Part shown: in pieces, positions 16,669-25,301 of the stretch
Layout: every line of letters starts with the position of its first letter
How positions within the stretch are numbered: position 1 is the stretch's first letter
DNA from: Hymenobacter frigidus
Lineage (GTDB): Bacteria; Bacteroidota; Bacteroidia; Cytophagales; Hymenobacteraceae
NCBI RefSeq assembly: GCF_014640435.1
Contig: NZ_BMGY01000003.1
Coordinates: forward strand, 124,001-188,000
Direction of reading: 5' to 3'
DNA length: 64,000 bases
The notes under the pieces: generated by a model
Seen by the model: the letters and a program-made list of their open reading frames with translations, nothing else
Told to the model about the DNA's origin: nothing
The model's database searches: none
Position numbers and translations under genes: made by a program

Positions 16669-19353
16669 ATGTCGCTCCCCACCGCCGCGCACGTGCGCCA
16701 GCAATTCCTCGATTTCTTCGCCAGCAAAGGCCACCACATCGTGCCCTCGGCCCCGATTGTGGTGAAGGACGACCCTACGCTGCTGTTCATCAACAGCGGT
16801 ATGGCCCCGTTCAAGGATTATTTCCTGGGCAACAAGCCCGCGCCCTACAAGCGCATTGCCGACACCCAAAAGTGCCTGCGCGTGAGCGGCAAGCACAACG
16901 ACCTGGAGGAAGTGGGCTACGACACCTACCACCACACCATGTTCGAAATGCTCGGCAACTGGTCGTTTGGTGACTATTTCAAGAAAGACGCCATCAACTG
17001 GGCCTGGGAGCTGCTCACGGACGTGTATAAGCTGGAAAAAGACCGGCTTTACGTGACGTATTTCGAAGGCGATGCCGACGATAAAACCGGCCCCGACACC
17101 GAAACCCAAAACCTCTGGCGCCAATACACCACCGACGACCGGATTTTGCCCGGTAATAAGAAGGACAACTTCTGGGAGATGGGCGACACCGGCCCCTGCG
17201 GACCGTGCACCGAAATTCACATCGACCTGCGCTCCGATGAAGAGCGCGCCGCCACGTCCGGCCGCGACTTGGTGAACGCCGACCACCCGCAGGTGGTGGA
17301 GGTTTGGAACAACGTGTTCATGGAATTTCAGCGCCTGGCCGATAAGTCCCTGGTGAAGCTGCCCGAGCAGAGCGTGGACACCGGCATGGGCTTCGAGCGC
17401 TTGATGATGGCCGTGTCGGGCGTGAAATCGAACTACGACACCGACGTTTTCCAGCCCCTCATCCAGTTCATCAGCAAAGAAGTAGGCGTGGAGTACCACG
17501 GCACCGCCCCGGCCAAGGTAACCGACCAGCCCACCACCGAAAACGAGAAAACCGACATCGCCATCCGGGTTATCGCCGACCACATCCGGACCATCGCCTT
17601 CACCATTGCCGACGGCCAGCTGCCGAGTAACGTGAAGGCCGGCTACGTAATCCGGCGCATTTTGCGGCGGGCCGTGCGCTACGCGTTTTCGTCGCTGAGT
17701 CAGAAGCAACCCTTCCTCTTTAAGCTGGTGCCGGTGCTGGCCGACCAGATGCGCAACATTTTCCCCGAGCTGAAAGCCCAGACGGCCTTCGTGCAGCGCG
17801 TGATTGAGGAAGAAGAAATTGCCTTCCTGAAAACGCTGGAAACCGGCCTGCGCCGGCTGGATGCCCTGGAAGAAACGGCCCGCGCCAACGGCAACCGCAT
17901 CGACGCCAAAACGGCATTTGAGCTGAGCGATACGTTCGGTTTTCCGCTCGACCTCACGGCTCTTATTGCCCGCGAAAAAGGCCTGACTGTGGATGAGGAA
18001 GGCTTCCAGAAGGAGCTGGCGCAGCAGAAGAACCGCAGCCGCAACGCTCAGGAAACCGAGCAGTCGGACTGGACCGTGGTGGTCGAATCGGCTGAGCAGC
18101 CCGCTTTCGTGGGTTATGATTTGGATTTTGCCCCCGCCCGCATACTGCGCTACCGCAAGACCACGGCCAAAGGCAAAACCGAGTATCAGCTGGTGCTCGA
18201 CCAAACGGCTTTTTACGCCGAAAGCGGTGGGCAAATCGGTGATACCGGTTTCCTGGAAGGTGATTTTTCCTCGCTGCGGGTGATTGATACCAAGAAGGAA
18301 AACGACCTCATTGTGCACACCGTGCTGGAGTTGCCGACGGACCTGACCGGCGAATTCATCGCCCGGCCCGATGCGGCCCGGCGCACTCAGATTCGCCAGA
18401 ACCACTCGGCTACGCACCTGCTGCAAGCCGCCCTGCGCGAGGTACTCGGACAGCACGTGCAGCAGAAAGGGTCGTTGGTGAACGAGAAGCTGCTGCGCTT
18501 CGACTTCTCGCATTTTACCAAAGTGACCGATGGCCAGCTGCGTGAAATTGAGCAGATGGTGAACGGCCGCATTCGCCAGCAAATCCCGCTCGATGAGCGC
18601 CGCAACGTGCCCATTGCCGAAGCCAAAAGCTTGGGGGCGATGGCGCTCTTCGGCGAGAAATACGGCGAGTTTGTGCGCGTCATCACCTTTGACCGCGACT
18701 ATTCGGTGGAGCTGTGCGGCGGCTTACACGTGCCCAATACGGGCACCATCGGCTACCTCAAAATCACGGCCGAAAGCGCCGTGGGGGCCGGCGTGCGCCG
18801 CATTGAAGCCGTGACCGGTGTCGGGGCCGAAGCATACGTAGACCAGCAGCTTGAGTTGCTGGCGCAGGTGCGCGAAACGCTGGGCAACCCGCAGCACCTG
18901 ATTACCAGCATTGAGAAGCAAACCGAAGAAATTGCCACGCTCCGCAAGCAGCTTGAGCAGTTCGAGCAACAGAGCATTAACCAACAAAAGGACCAACTGG
19001 TAGGCCGGGTGAAAGACCTGAACGGCGTGAATTTCCTGGCTGCCGTGGTGCAGGCTGGCAGCGCCGATGCCCTCAAAACCCTGGCTTTCCACCTGCGTCA
19101 GGCCGTGCCCAACCTGGTGTTGGTGCTGGGGGCTGAAGTCGACGGCAAACCCCAACTGGCTGTGATGCTCGATGATGAAATCGTCAAAGCCGGCAAGCTC
19201 AACGCCACCACACTGGTGCGCGAGCTGGCCAAGGAAATCCAGGGTGGCGGCGGCGGGCAGCCTTTCTTCGCCACGGCCGGCGGCAAGAACGTGGCCGGGC
19301 TGGCAGGGGCCATTGCCAAGGCGGAGGGGTTAGTGGGCAACGCATCGGCTTAA
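16669..19353 (+). CDS. alaS: Alanine-tRNA ligase
   Basis: The 894-residue enzyme charges tRNA-Ala. The class II catalytic domain fills residues ~1-460 (ASKGHHIVPSAPIV, DDPTLLFINSGMAPFKD, GDTGPCGPCTEIHID, MGFERLMMAVSG). The editing domain carries the zinc-site HxxxH in NHSATHLL (~578) and CxxxH in ELCGGLH (~681). A coiled coil (TLRKQLEQFEQQ) and a C-terminal C-Ala/DHHA1 domain with EIQGGGGGQPFFATAGGK complete it. ATG 16669 starts MSLPTAAHVRQQFLDFF, matching the usual AlaS N-terminus; the frame upstream has no conserved sequence. Confidence 0.99.
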   Translation: MSLPTAAHVRQQFLDFFASKGHHIVPSAPIVVKDDPTLLFINSGMAPFKDYFLGNKPAPYKRIADTQKCLRVSGKHNDLEEVGYDTYHHTMFEMLGNWSFGDYFKKDAINWAWELLTDVYKLEKDRLYVTYFEGDADDKTGPDTETQNLWRQYTTDDRILPGNKKDNFWEMGDTGPCGPCTEIHIDLRSDEERAATSGRDLVNADHPQVVEVWNNVFMEFQRLADKSLVKLPEQSVDTGMGFERLMMAVSGVKSNYDTDVFQPLIQFISKEVGVEYHGTAPAKVTDQPTTENEKTDIAIRVIADHIRTIAFTIADGQLPSNVKAGYVIRRILRRAVRYAFSSLSQKQPFLFKLVPVLADQMRNIFPELKAQTAFVQRVIEEEEIAFLKTLETGLRRLDALEETARANGNRIDAKTAFELSDTFGFPLDLTALIAREKGLTVDEEGFQKELAQQKNRSRNAQETEQSDWTVVVESAEQPAFVGYDLDFAPARILRYRKTTAKGKTEYQLVLDQTAFYAESGGQIGDTGFLEGDFSSLRVIDTKKENDLIVHTVLELPTDLTGEFIARPDAARRTQIRQNHSATHLLQAALREVLGQHVQQKGSLVNEKLLRFDFSHFTKVTDGQLREIEQMVNGRIRQQIPLDERRNVPIAEAKSLGAMALFGEKYGEFVRVITFDRDYSVELCGGLHVPNTGTIGYLKITAESAVGAGVRRIEAVTGVGAEAYVDQQLELLAQVRETLGNPQHLITSIEKQTEEIATLRKQLEQFEQQSINQQKDQLVGRVKDLNGVNFLAAVVQAGSADALKTLAFHLRQAVPNLVLVLGAEVDGKPQLAVMLDDEIVKAGKLNATTLVRELAKEIQGGGGGQPFFATAGGKNVAGLAGAIAKAEGLVGNASA

Positions 19354-19496
19354 AATTAGCGTAAGGAAATAGCGCTGCCGATAGCTCGATATTTTGGGTT
19401 GTCGGCAGTATTTCTTTTGTTTTACTCCACTCTTTTTCTGCTGCTCTCAGACAATGACTACTCAGTAGCTGAGAGCGTTATAATCCCTTCGTTTTT

Positions 19497-19703
19497 ATGT
19501 TGCTTTTCCGAACATGCTTGTTACTGGGCCTGCTATTTGCTGGCAGACAGTTGCAGGCGCAGCATATTGCCTCACCCGGCACGCTGCTCAGCAAAGTGGA
19601 GTTTCTCAACGAGAATAGAACAGTGCTGCCGTCTGAAGTCGGCGCGGTTCTGCGAATTGAAACCACGTTGCGCGACAGTGTGAGTGGCACGGTTCGGAGC
19701 TAC
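19497..19703 (+). pseudogene. 5' fragment of a YwqK/TonB_C gene, interrupted by IS
   Basis: This fragment encodes a signal peptide (MLLFRTCLLLGLLFAG...LQAQ) and about 45 further residues, then runs into the IS, which supplies an immediate TAG. Joining codon TAC (19701-19703) to base 20692 restores an uninterrupted frame into the 3' fragment, giving a 268-residue protein. A hairpin with arms CTCTCAG and CTGAGAG lies just before the start (about 19444-19474). Confidence 0.85.
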
Positions 19704-19714
19704 TAGACTTGTTC

Positions 19715-20175
19715 CTAAATAGTCTTTTTCTTTTTGGTCAGATGCCAGTTCCAGATACCACAAGCCAAGGCCATCACCCGGTCGTTGAAGGCCAGGGACT
19801 TGTTGCGGTAGACTTGCGTGACGCAGCCCAGGCGTTTGGCCCCGCTGATGGCGTGTTCCACCTTCACGCGGCGGCGGGCGTGGGCGTGGTTCTCGGCGCG
19901 TTGCGTATCGGTCAAGGCCGTGGCCGGTGTCTTTTTGCTGCGCCGGGGCTTGCGGTGGGGCAAGCTTTCAGGGGCCACGTCGTAGTCCCGGACCAGGCCC
20001 AGGTACCCCAAATCGGCCAGCCAGGCGAACAGGTCCAATAGGCCCAGGTTGACGTCCACTTCGTTTTTCAGCATCTGGTAGTCGTGGGTCGCCCCGCAGG
20101 TGGTCGGCCCCAGGTAGTGGATGTACCGGGTGGGGTCGGCGATGAGCGTGTTTTTACGGGTGGGCCTTTTTTTTG
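19715..20175 (-). CDS. IS5-like transposase, second frame (C-terminal half)
   Basis: Meaningful sequence begins at the A8 tract (20167-20174 on the plus strand as T8) and runs RAKKRPTRKNTLIADP to the stop near the IS end. It contains ATHDYQMLKNE, the second catalytic Asp in WLADLGYLGL and the Glu in RVKVEHAISGAKR, then a C-terminal region ending HLTKKKK. The DDE triad is thus split: the first Asp is in the other frame. Fusion needs a +1 shift or loss of one A at the A8 run, so the element either uses programmed frameshifting or transcript slippage, or is a decayed copy. Confidence 0.8.
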
Positions 20176-20657
20176 CCCGAGTAGTCAGCCGGCCGGTCCA
20201 CCGCGGCGTGCGCCCGGCGGTAAGGTCGTTCGGTGGCGTCGAGCAAGAGCACCGGCACGTCGGCAAAGAGGGCCTGCATTTGGGCCAGCGAGTCGATGGC
20301 CCGCGCCGGCAGCACGCCCAGCGTGCGCAAGCAACGCTCCAGGGCCTTGGCCAGGCGATGGGCGTGTTCGCAGGCTTTGGAGCGGGGCAGGCCAAAGGTG
20401 GCCCCGAGTACGTCGAAGGTGGGGTAGGTTTTCAGGTAAAACAGGATGAATAATAACTTCTGTTCCGGGCTGGCCAGCACGCCTTTGCGCCCCCCGCCGG
20501 ACCGGCGTTGGCGCGGCTGCTCCACCGAAAAGCACGCATCCGCTTCGGCCTGGCAGCCCGCCGTGAACGGCTCGGCCAAGGCGCAAAAAGTGACTAAATC
20601 CAACCCTGTCAGCGCCCGCATTTGCCGGTCATCCGTAATCGTATTTACATCAAGCAT
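20154..20657 (-). CDS. IS5-like transposase, first frame (N-terminal half)
   Basis: From ATG 20657 (MLDVNTITDD) about 165 residues: an N-terminal helical region, a DUF4096/helix-turn-helix-like segment (FYLKTYPTFDVLGATFGLPR) and the first catalytic Asp in LLLDATERPYRR, typical of IS5-family transposases. The frame passes the A8 run as GKKKAHP and stops. See the second frame for the rest. Confidence 0.82.
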   Translation of the reverse strand: MLDVNTITDDRQMRALTGLDLVTFCALAEPFTAGCQAEADACFSVEQPRQRRSGGGRKGVLASPEQKLLFILFYLKTYPTFDVLGATFGLPRSKACEHAHRLAKALERCLRTLGVLPARAIDSLAQMQALFADVPVLLLDATERPYRRAHAAVDRPADYSGKKKAHP

Positions 20658-20691
20658 CCCCAAAAATACTATTTGGGAACAAGTCTACTAC

Positions 20692-21291
20692 CTACCCTCA
20701 GGCAATCCTAAGGCCTCCACCTCTTTTGCTAATGTGCGGAAGTTTATTCGCCAAGGCAGCAGCAGCGAATACTACGAAAGTGGCCAACTTCATTCTCAAG
20801 CTACCTATGAGGTGGGCAAATGCGTGGGCGATTTTACCACATATTACCCCAATGGCACGCTGAAGCGGCGCGACCAGTACTCCACCGCGGGTGAGTTAGT
20901 CAAGGGGACGTGCTTCGGGCCCGACGGGCAGCCCATTGCCTACTTCGCTTATGAGCAAATGCCGGTTTATCCGGATGGAGCGGGCAATAGTGCCGCCGCT
21001 GCGCAGGCTATCGCGCAGAATGTGCGCTACCCCTCAATAGTCCTGCGGAACCAGTTGTCAGGCGTTATTAAGGTGCAGTTTGTGGTGGATGCTAACGGAC
21101 GTGTGCAAAATGTGATGGCGATGGAACCTGCCAAGAACGAGGTGCCTAAAAAACAGTTGATGGCCTATAAAGCCCTCCAGGAATCGGCAATGAGTGCTGT
21201 GCGCCAACTCAAGCCTTTCATACCAGGCTATCGGGATGGAGTGCCTGTGGTTGTTTCCTACACGGTTCCCGTTACCTTTCGAATCCAATAG
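20692..21291 (+). pseudogene. 3' fragment of a YwqK/TonB_C gene, interrupted by IS
   Basis: About 199 residues continuing the 5' fragment at 19497. Two MORN/YwqK-like repeats (YYESGQLHSQATYEVGKCVG, TYYPNGTLKRRDQY) precede a TonB C-terminal domain (NVRYPSIVLRNQLSGVIKVQF, VVDANGRVQNV, LKPFIPGYRDG...VTFRIQ). Proteins with this layout are common secreted or periplasmic Bacteroidota proteins annotated as energy transducer TonB or YwqK-family. In this copy no start codon precedes it outside the IS. Confidence 0.85.
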
Positions 21292-21360
21292 TACCTACCA
21301 GTTAGCCTATCGGCAGGATGCATTACGAGCTTCCACCAAGTACTTTATTTTCACACTCCC

Positions 21361-22287
21361 ATGTCCACCTTCGCCTTAGTTCTGCTCGGCCTCGTCGTGC
21401 TCACTCTGTTTCTCAGCTACGTTATTGTGCCGCAGGGCACGGTGGCGGTCGTCACGATTTTTGGTAAATACCGGCGCATCATGGGACCGGGGCTGAATTT
21501 TAAAATCCCGTTTATCGAAGCGGTTTACAAGCGGATTTCCATTCAGAATCGCTCGTTGGAGCTGAATTTTCAGGCCATCACCATCGACCAGGCCAACGTT
21601 AATTTCAAGGCCATGCTGGTGTACGCGGCCTTCGACCAGAGCGAGGAAGCCATCAAGAACGTGGCCTTCAAGTTTGTGGACGAGACGAGCCTGATGCAGG
21701 CACTGGTGCGCACCGTGGAAGGTAGCATTCGGGCGTTTGTGGCCACACAGCGACAGGCCGCCGTGCTCAGTCTGCGCGGCGAAATTGTGCTCCACGTAAA
21801 AGACCAGCTCGACTCTACGCTCGAAGGCTGGGGCTACCACCTGATTGACTTGCAGCTCAACGACATCGCCTTCGACGAGGAAATCATGCGCTCGATGGCC
21901 AAGGTGGTGGCCTCGAATAACCTAAAAGCCGCCGCCGAAAACGAAGGCCAGGCCCTGCTCATCACCAAAACCAAAGCGGCCGAGGCCGAAGGCAACGCCA
22001 TCAAAATCGCGGCCGAAGCCGAGAAAATCGCGGCCCAGCTGCGGGGCCAGGGCGTGGCCCTGTTCCGCACCGAAGTAACCAAAGGCATGGCCGCCGCCGT
22101 GCAGGAACTGGCCGATAACCACCTCGACGCCTCGCTGGTGTACTTCTCGATGTGGACCGAAGCCATCAAGCATTTCGCCGAGCAAGGCAAGGGCAACGTC
22201 ATCTTCCTCGATGGCTCGAACGAAGGCATGAGCAAAAACCTGGAGCAGATGATGGCCATGCAGCAGCTGCATCGCCCAGTGCAGTAG
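21361..22287 (+). CDS. SPFH/Band 7 (stomatin-like) membrane protein
   Basis: The 308-residue protein has one N-terminal membrane helix (FALVLLGLVVLTLFLSYVIV) followed by the Band 7 domain: PQGTVAVVTIFGKYRRIMGPG, NVNFKAMLVYAAFDQ, VRTVEGSIRAF, and the alanine/glutamate-rich coiled coil with ENEGQALLITKTKAAEAEGN. Slipins and stomatins oligomerise in membrane microdomains and regulate proteases or channels. No NfeD-type partner protease is adjacent. Confidence 0.93.
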   Translation: MSTFALVLLGLVVLTLFLSYVIVPQGTVAVVTIFGKYRRIMGPGLNFKIPFIEAVYKRISIQNRSLELNFQAITIDQANVNFKAMLVYAAFDQSEEAIKNVAFKFVDETSLMQALVRTVEGSIRAFVATQRQAAVLSLRGEIVLHVKDQLDSTLEGWGYHLIDLQLNDIAFDEEIMRSMAKVVASNNLKAAAENEGQALLITKTKAAEAEGNAIKIAAEAEKIAAQLRGQGVALFRTEVTKGMAAAVQELADNHLDASLVYFSMWTEAIKHFAEQGKGNVIFLDGSNEGMSKNLEQMMAMQQLHRPVQ

Positions 22288-22447
22288 GGCTGCGGGCCAA
22301 CCAGGCGCATCAGTTGTCAGACCGAGCGCCACGCCGGACCTTGCGTGGCTTGAATGACGCCCAGGAGTCACTTGCCGCTACCTGTTCCTCGGGGATATGG
22401 TCCGGCGCGGCGCGGACGACCGATGGAGATGCCGGGCGGTGCGGCGT

Positions 22448-22455
22448 TACCTTTA
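22448..22455 (+). promoter_or_regulatory. Possible -7 element (TACCTTTA) for gatB
   Basis: TACCTTTA lies 40 bp before the gatB ATG at 22495, one mismatch from TACCTTTG. Confidence 0.4.
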
Positions 22456-22494
22456 AGGCCAAATAATCCAGTACCACCCCCGCTTTTTAGTAAG

Positions 22495-23952
22495 ATGGAC
22501 GAAGCTACCCTTGCCAAATACCAGCCCGTAATCGGCTTGGAAGTTCACGCCCAGCTGCTCACGCACAGCAAGATGTACTCGGCCGACGAGAATGAGTATG
22601 GCGTGGCCCCTAATACCAATCTGTCGGTCATTACCCTCGGCCACCCCGGCACTTTGCCCAAGGTGAACCGCACGGCCGTGGAGTTTGCCATGAAAATGGG
22701 CCTGGCCACCAATTGCCAGATTCGGCGCGACAACCTGTTTGCGCGCAAAAACTACTTTTACCCCGACCTGCCCAAGGGCTACCAGATTACCCAGGATAAG
22801 ACGCCGATTTGCCACGACGGCCACCTCGACGTGCGCCTGCCCGATGGCACCACCAAGCGCATCGGGGTCACGCGCATTCACATGGAGGAAGACGCGGGCA
22901 AATCGATGCACCTGGCCGGCGAAACCGAAACCCTGGTGGACCTGAACCGCGCCGGGGTGCCGCTGATTGAGATTGTGAGCGAGCCTGATATTCGGACCGG
23001 CGAAGAAGCTTACGCCTACCTCACCGAAATCAAGAAGCTGGTGGAATACCTCGGCATCTGCGATGGCAACATGGAGGAAGGCTCGCTGCGCTGCGACGCC
23101 AACATTTCGGTGATGCTGCACGGGTCCAAGGAGTTCGGTGTGAAGGTGGAGGTGAAAAATATGAACTCCTTCCGCAACGTGCAGCGCGCCATTGCCTACG
23201 AAGTGGAGCGCCAGATTGCCATCATCGAAGCCGGCGAAGCCTTGGACAGCGAAACCCGCGGCTTCGACGCGGCCACCGGCACTACTAACGGCCAGCGCAG
23301 CAAGGAAACCCTCAACGACTACCGCTACTTCCCGGAGCCGGACTTGCCCCCGCTCATCATCTCCGACGAATGGCTGCACCGCGTGGCCGCCGAGCTGCCG
23401 GCCCTGCCGCAGCAGCTCTACTCGCGCTTTACCGGCGAGCTGGGCCTGAGCGATTACGACGCGTCCGTGCTGGTCGACCAGAAGGAAGTAGCCCTGTTTT
23501 TTGATGACCTGGCCCGTCTCACGCCCAATGCCAAAGCCGCCGCCAACTGGGTGATGGGCCCCGTGAAGTCCTACCTCAACGAGCGCGCCCTCACCATGGC
23601 CGACTTCCCGCTCGACGCCGCCCAGGTGGCCGGTATTATCGAGCTGATTGACGCGGGCAAGCTGAACTACTCAGTAGCCAGCAAGCAGCTGTTTCCGCAC
23701 CTGCTGGAGCACCCCACGGCCAATGCCACCGGCGCGGCCGAGAGCCTGGGCCTGCTCACCCAGGCCGATAACGGTGAACTGGCCGGCCTGGTGCAGCAGG
23801 TACTAGACGCCAACCCGGCCAAAGTAGCCGAGTACCGCGCCGGCAAGAAGTCGCTCACCGGCATGTTTATGGGCGAGCTTATGAAGCTGACCGGCGGCAA
23901 AGCCGACCCCAAGCTGGCCAACCAGTTATTGCGCGCCGGCCTGGACGGCTAG
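22495..23952 (+). CDS. gatB: Aspartyl/glutamyl-tRNA(Asn/Gln) amidotransferase subunit B
   Basis: The 485-residue subunit activates misacylated Glu-tRNA-Gln or Asp-tRNA-Asn for amidation in the GatCAB complex. It begins YQPVIGLEVHAQLLTHSKMY, the family signature, followed by LGHPGTLPKVN, NLFARKNYFYPDLPKGYQ, the ATP/Mg-binding THIHMEEDAGKS-like segment (VTRIHMEEDAGKSMH), DLNRAGVPLIEIVSEPD, and the C-terminal YqeY-like tail domain with AGKKSLTGMFMGELMK. ATG 22495 is chosen because the family begins about ten residues before YQPVIG. gatA and gatC are not in the window. Confidence 0.98.
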   Translation: MDEATLAKYQPVIGLEVHAQLLTHSKMYSADENEYGVAPNTNLSVITLGHPGTLPKVNRTAVEFAMKMGLATNCQIRRDNLFARKNYFYPDLPKGYQITQDKTPICHDGHLDVRLPDGTTKRIGVTRIHMEEDAGKSMHLAGETETLVDLNRAGVPLIEIVSEPDIRTGEEAYAYLTEIKKLVEYLGICDGNMEEGSLRCDANISVMLHGSKEFGVKVEVKNMNSFRNVQRAIAYEVERQIAIIEAGEALDSETRGFDAATGTTNGQRSKETLNDYRYFPEPDLPPLIISDEWLHRVAAELPALPQQLYSRFTGELGLSDYDASVLVDQKEVALFFDDLARLTPNAKAAANWVMGPVKSYLNERALTMADFPLDAAQVAGIIELIDAGKLNYSVASKQLFPHLLEHPTANATGAAESLGLLTQADNGELAGLVQQVLDANPAKVAEYRAGKKSLTGMFMGELMKLTGGKADPKLANQLLRAGLDG

Positions 23953-23968
23953 GTGAGCAGTACGTCGT

Positions 23969-24000
23969 GCTGAGCGATGTCGAATTGGAGGTCGCTCAGC
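23969..24000. repeat. Decayed GTCATGCTGAGC-type palindrome
   Basis: GCTGAGCGA (23969-23977) and TCGCTCAGC (23992-24000) form a perfect 9 bp stem right after gatB, preceded by CGTCGT, a degenerate form of the CGTCAT arm seen elsewhere. Confidence 0.5.
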
Positions 24001-24089
24001 TGGACAGGTCATTTTTGGAACAATAATTTCTCCGGCCCGCGTTAGGCCTTTTTACGCACAGGCTCAAGCTTATGCCACAACCCATCACC

Positions 24090-25211
24090 ATGATAAAATC
24101 TGTTTTCCTGGCCGCCACGGTGCTCGGCATGGCCAATGCCTGCCAGAACGCGGTTGCGGCCGATGGCTATGAAGTTTCGGGCCAGCTGAAAAACGCCCCG
24201 GCCGGCACGGTCGTCCACCTGTCGGAGCTCACCGCCAACCAGTTTGTGGAAAAAGGCCAGACTAAGACCGATGCTAGTGGCAACTTTACGCTCAAGGGCA
24301 CGTCCGCCACGCCCGGCATCTACCAGTTGAAGCTGGACGAGGCCAACCAGGTGCTTTTGCTGCTCGACAACAAAACCCGGGTGCAAGTTGGCGGCGACGC
24401 CAAAAGCCTGCCTGCCACCTACACCGTGAAGGGCAGCAAAGACGCCGAAGTGCTGCGTCAGCTTTCGCAGGTGATGGAAGGCAGCAAGGGCCAGCTCGAA
24501 AGCGTGGGCAAGCGCTACAACGCGGCCGGGCAGGCGGGCAAAACCGAGGAAATGAAGGCTATCGAACAAGAATACTACACCATCCAAGGCCGCAACACGG
24601 CAACTATGAAGTCGCTGATTCGGCGCAATTCTACCGCCTTGGCGAGTGGCTTCGCGGTTGGGGCGTTCATGAATCCTGAGGAGCAATTTCAGTTTGTTGA
24701 TTCGGTGAACACCGTGCAGCGCAAGGCCAATCCCAACTCGCCCTTCGTGAAGGAGCTGACGGCCCGCCTGGAGCCCATGCGCGCCACCGTGCAGGGCGCC
24801 ATGGCTCCGGATATCAACCTGCTGACGCCGGAGGGCAAGAAATTGGCCCTAAGCAGCCTGCGCGGCAAATACGTACTCATTGATTTCTGGGCCAGTTGGT
24901 GCGGCCCCTGCCGCCAGGAGAACCCCAACGTGGTGCGTGCTTACAACCAGTTCAAGGACAAGGGAAAGGGCTTCACCATCTACTCCGTGTCGCTGGACCA
25001 GGACAAGGGCAAATGGGAAAAAGCCATTGCCGCCGATGGCCTCATCTGGTCCCACGTATCGGACCTGGCGGGCTGGAACAGCGTGGCCGGAGCCGCTTAC
25101 GGGGTGAAATCCATTCCGCAGTCTTTCCTGTTGGACCCGCAGGGAAAAATCATCGCCAAAAACCTGCGTGGCGAGGCGTTGGCGGCCAAGCTGGCCGAAG
25201 TGCTCAAGTAG
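24090..25211 (+). CDS. TlpA-like thiol:disulfide reductase with DUF4369 domain
   Basis: A 373-residue exported protein. ATG 24090 (MIKSVFLAATVLG) is preferred to 24072; the signal ends near ANAC, so it may be a lipoprotein. Residues ~25-130 look like DUF4369 (VSGQLKNAPAGTVVHLSEL), then a helical linker, and from ~235 a thioredoxin fold with the active site ASWCGPCRQENPN and the cis-Pro segment YGVKSIPQSFLLDPQGK. Such proteins reduce or shuffle disulfides in the periplasm, for example in cytochrome c maturation. A strong terminator follows. Confidence 0.9.
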   Translation: MIKSVFLAATVLGMANACQNAVAADGYEVSGQLKNAPAGTVVHLSELTANQFVEKGQTKTDASGNFTLKGTSATPGIYQLKLDEANQVLLLLDNKTRVQVGGDAKSLPATYTVKGSKDAEVLRQLSQVMEGSKGQLESVGKRYNAAGQAGKTEEMKAIEQEYYTIQGRNTATMKSLIRRNSTALASGFAVGAFMNPEEQFQFVDSVNTVQRKANPNSPFVKELTARLEPMRATVQGAMAPDINLLTPEGKKLALSSLRGKYVLIDFWASWCGPCRQENPNVVRAYNQFKDKGKGFTIYSVSLDQDKGKWEKAIAADGLIWSHVSDLAGWNSVAGAAYGVKSIPQSFLLDPQGKIIAKNLRGEALAAKLAEVLK

Positions 25212-25229
25212 CAGCGATTACCGATTTCA

Positions 25230-25271
25230 AACGCAAAAGGCGCGGCTTAACTAAGCCGCGCCTTTTGCGTT
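25230..25271. terminator. Strong bidirectional terminator
   Basis: Arms 25230-25249 and 25252-25271 are a perfect 20 bp inverted repeat around AC, with A4/T4 tracts. It sits between the convergent TlpA-like gene and the gene ending at 25302. Confidence 0.9.
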
Positions 25272-25301
25272 GTTTGCCGTTCGGCAGCGCGTTGCACCGT
25301 T

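Larger units (their letters stand above)
19704..20687 (-). mobile_element. IS5-like insertion sequence, 984 bp
   Basis: Terminal inverted repeats begin TAGACTTGTTCC (19704) and end GGAACAAGTCTA (20687); past one mismatch they continue as AAATAGT. A 4 bp direct repeat CTAC flanks the element (19700-19703 and 20688-20691), as expected for a target-site duplication. The transposase is on the minus strand in two overlapping frames. The good repeats, intact duplication and clean junctions indicate a fairly recent insertion. Confidence 0.9.

Noticed and set aside
16606..18582. A 658-codon open frame antisense to alaS
   Set aside because: It mirrors the GC-rich codon structure of alaS, shows no recognisable motifs, and alaS is certain.
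20446..21291. A 281-codon continuous frame covering the IS right end and the TonB_C fragment
   Set aside because: Its first ~80 codons are antisense to the transposase; only the part from 20692 is real, as the remains of the disrupted gene.
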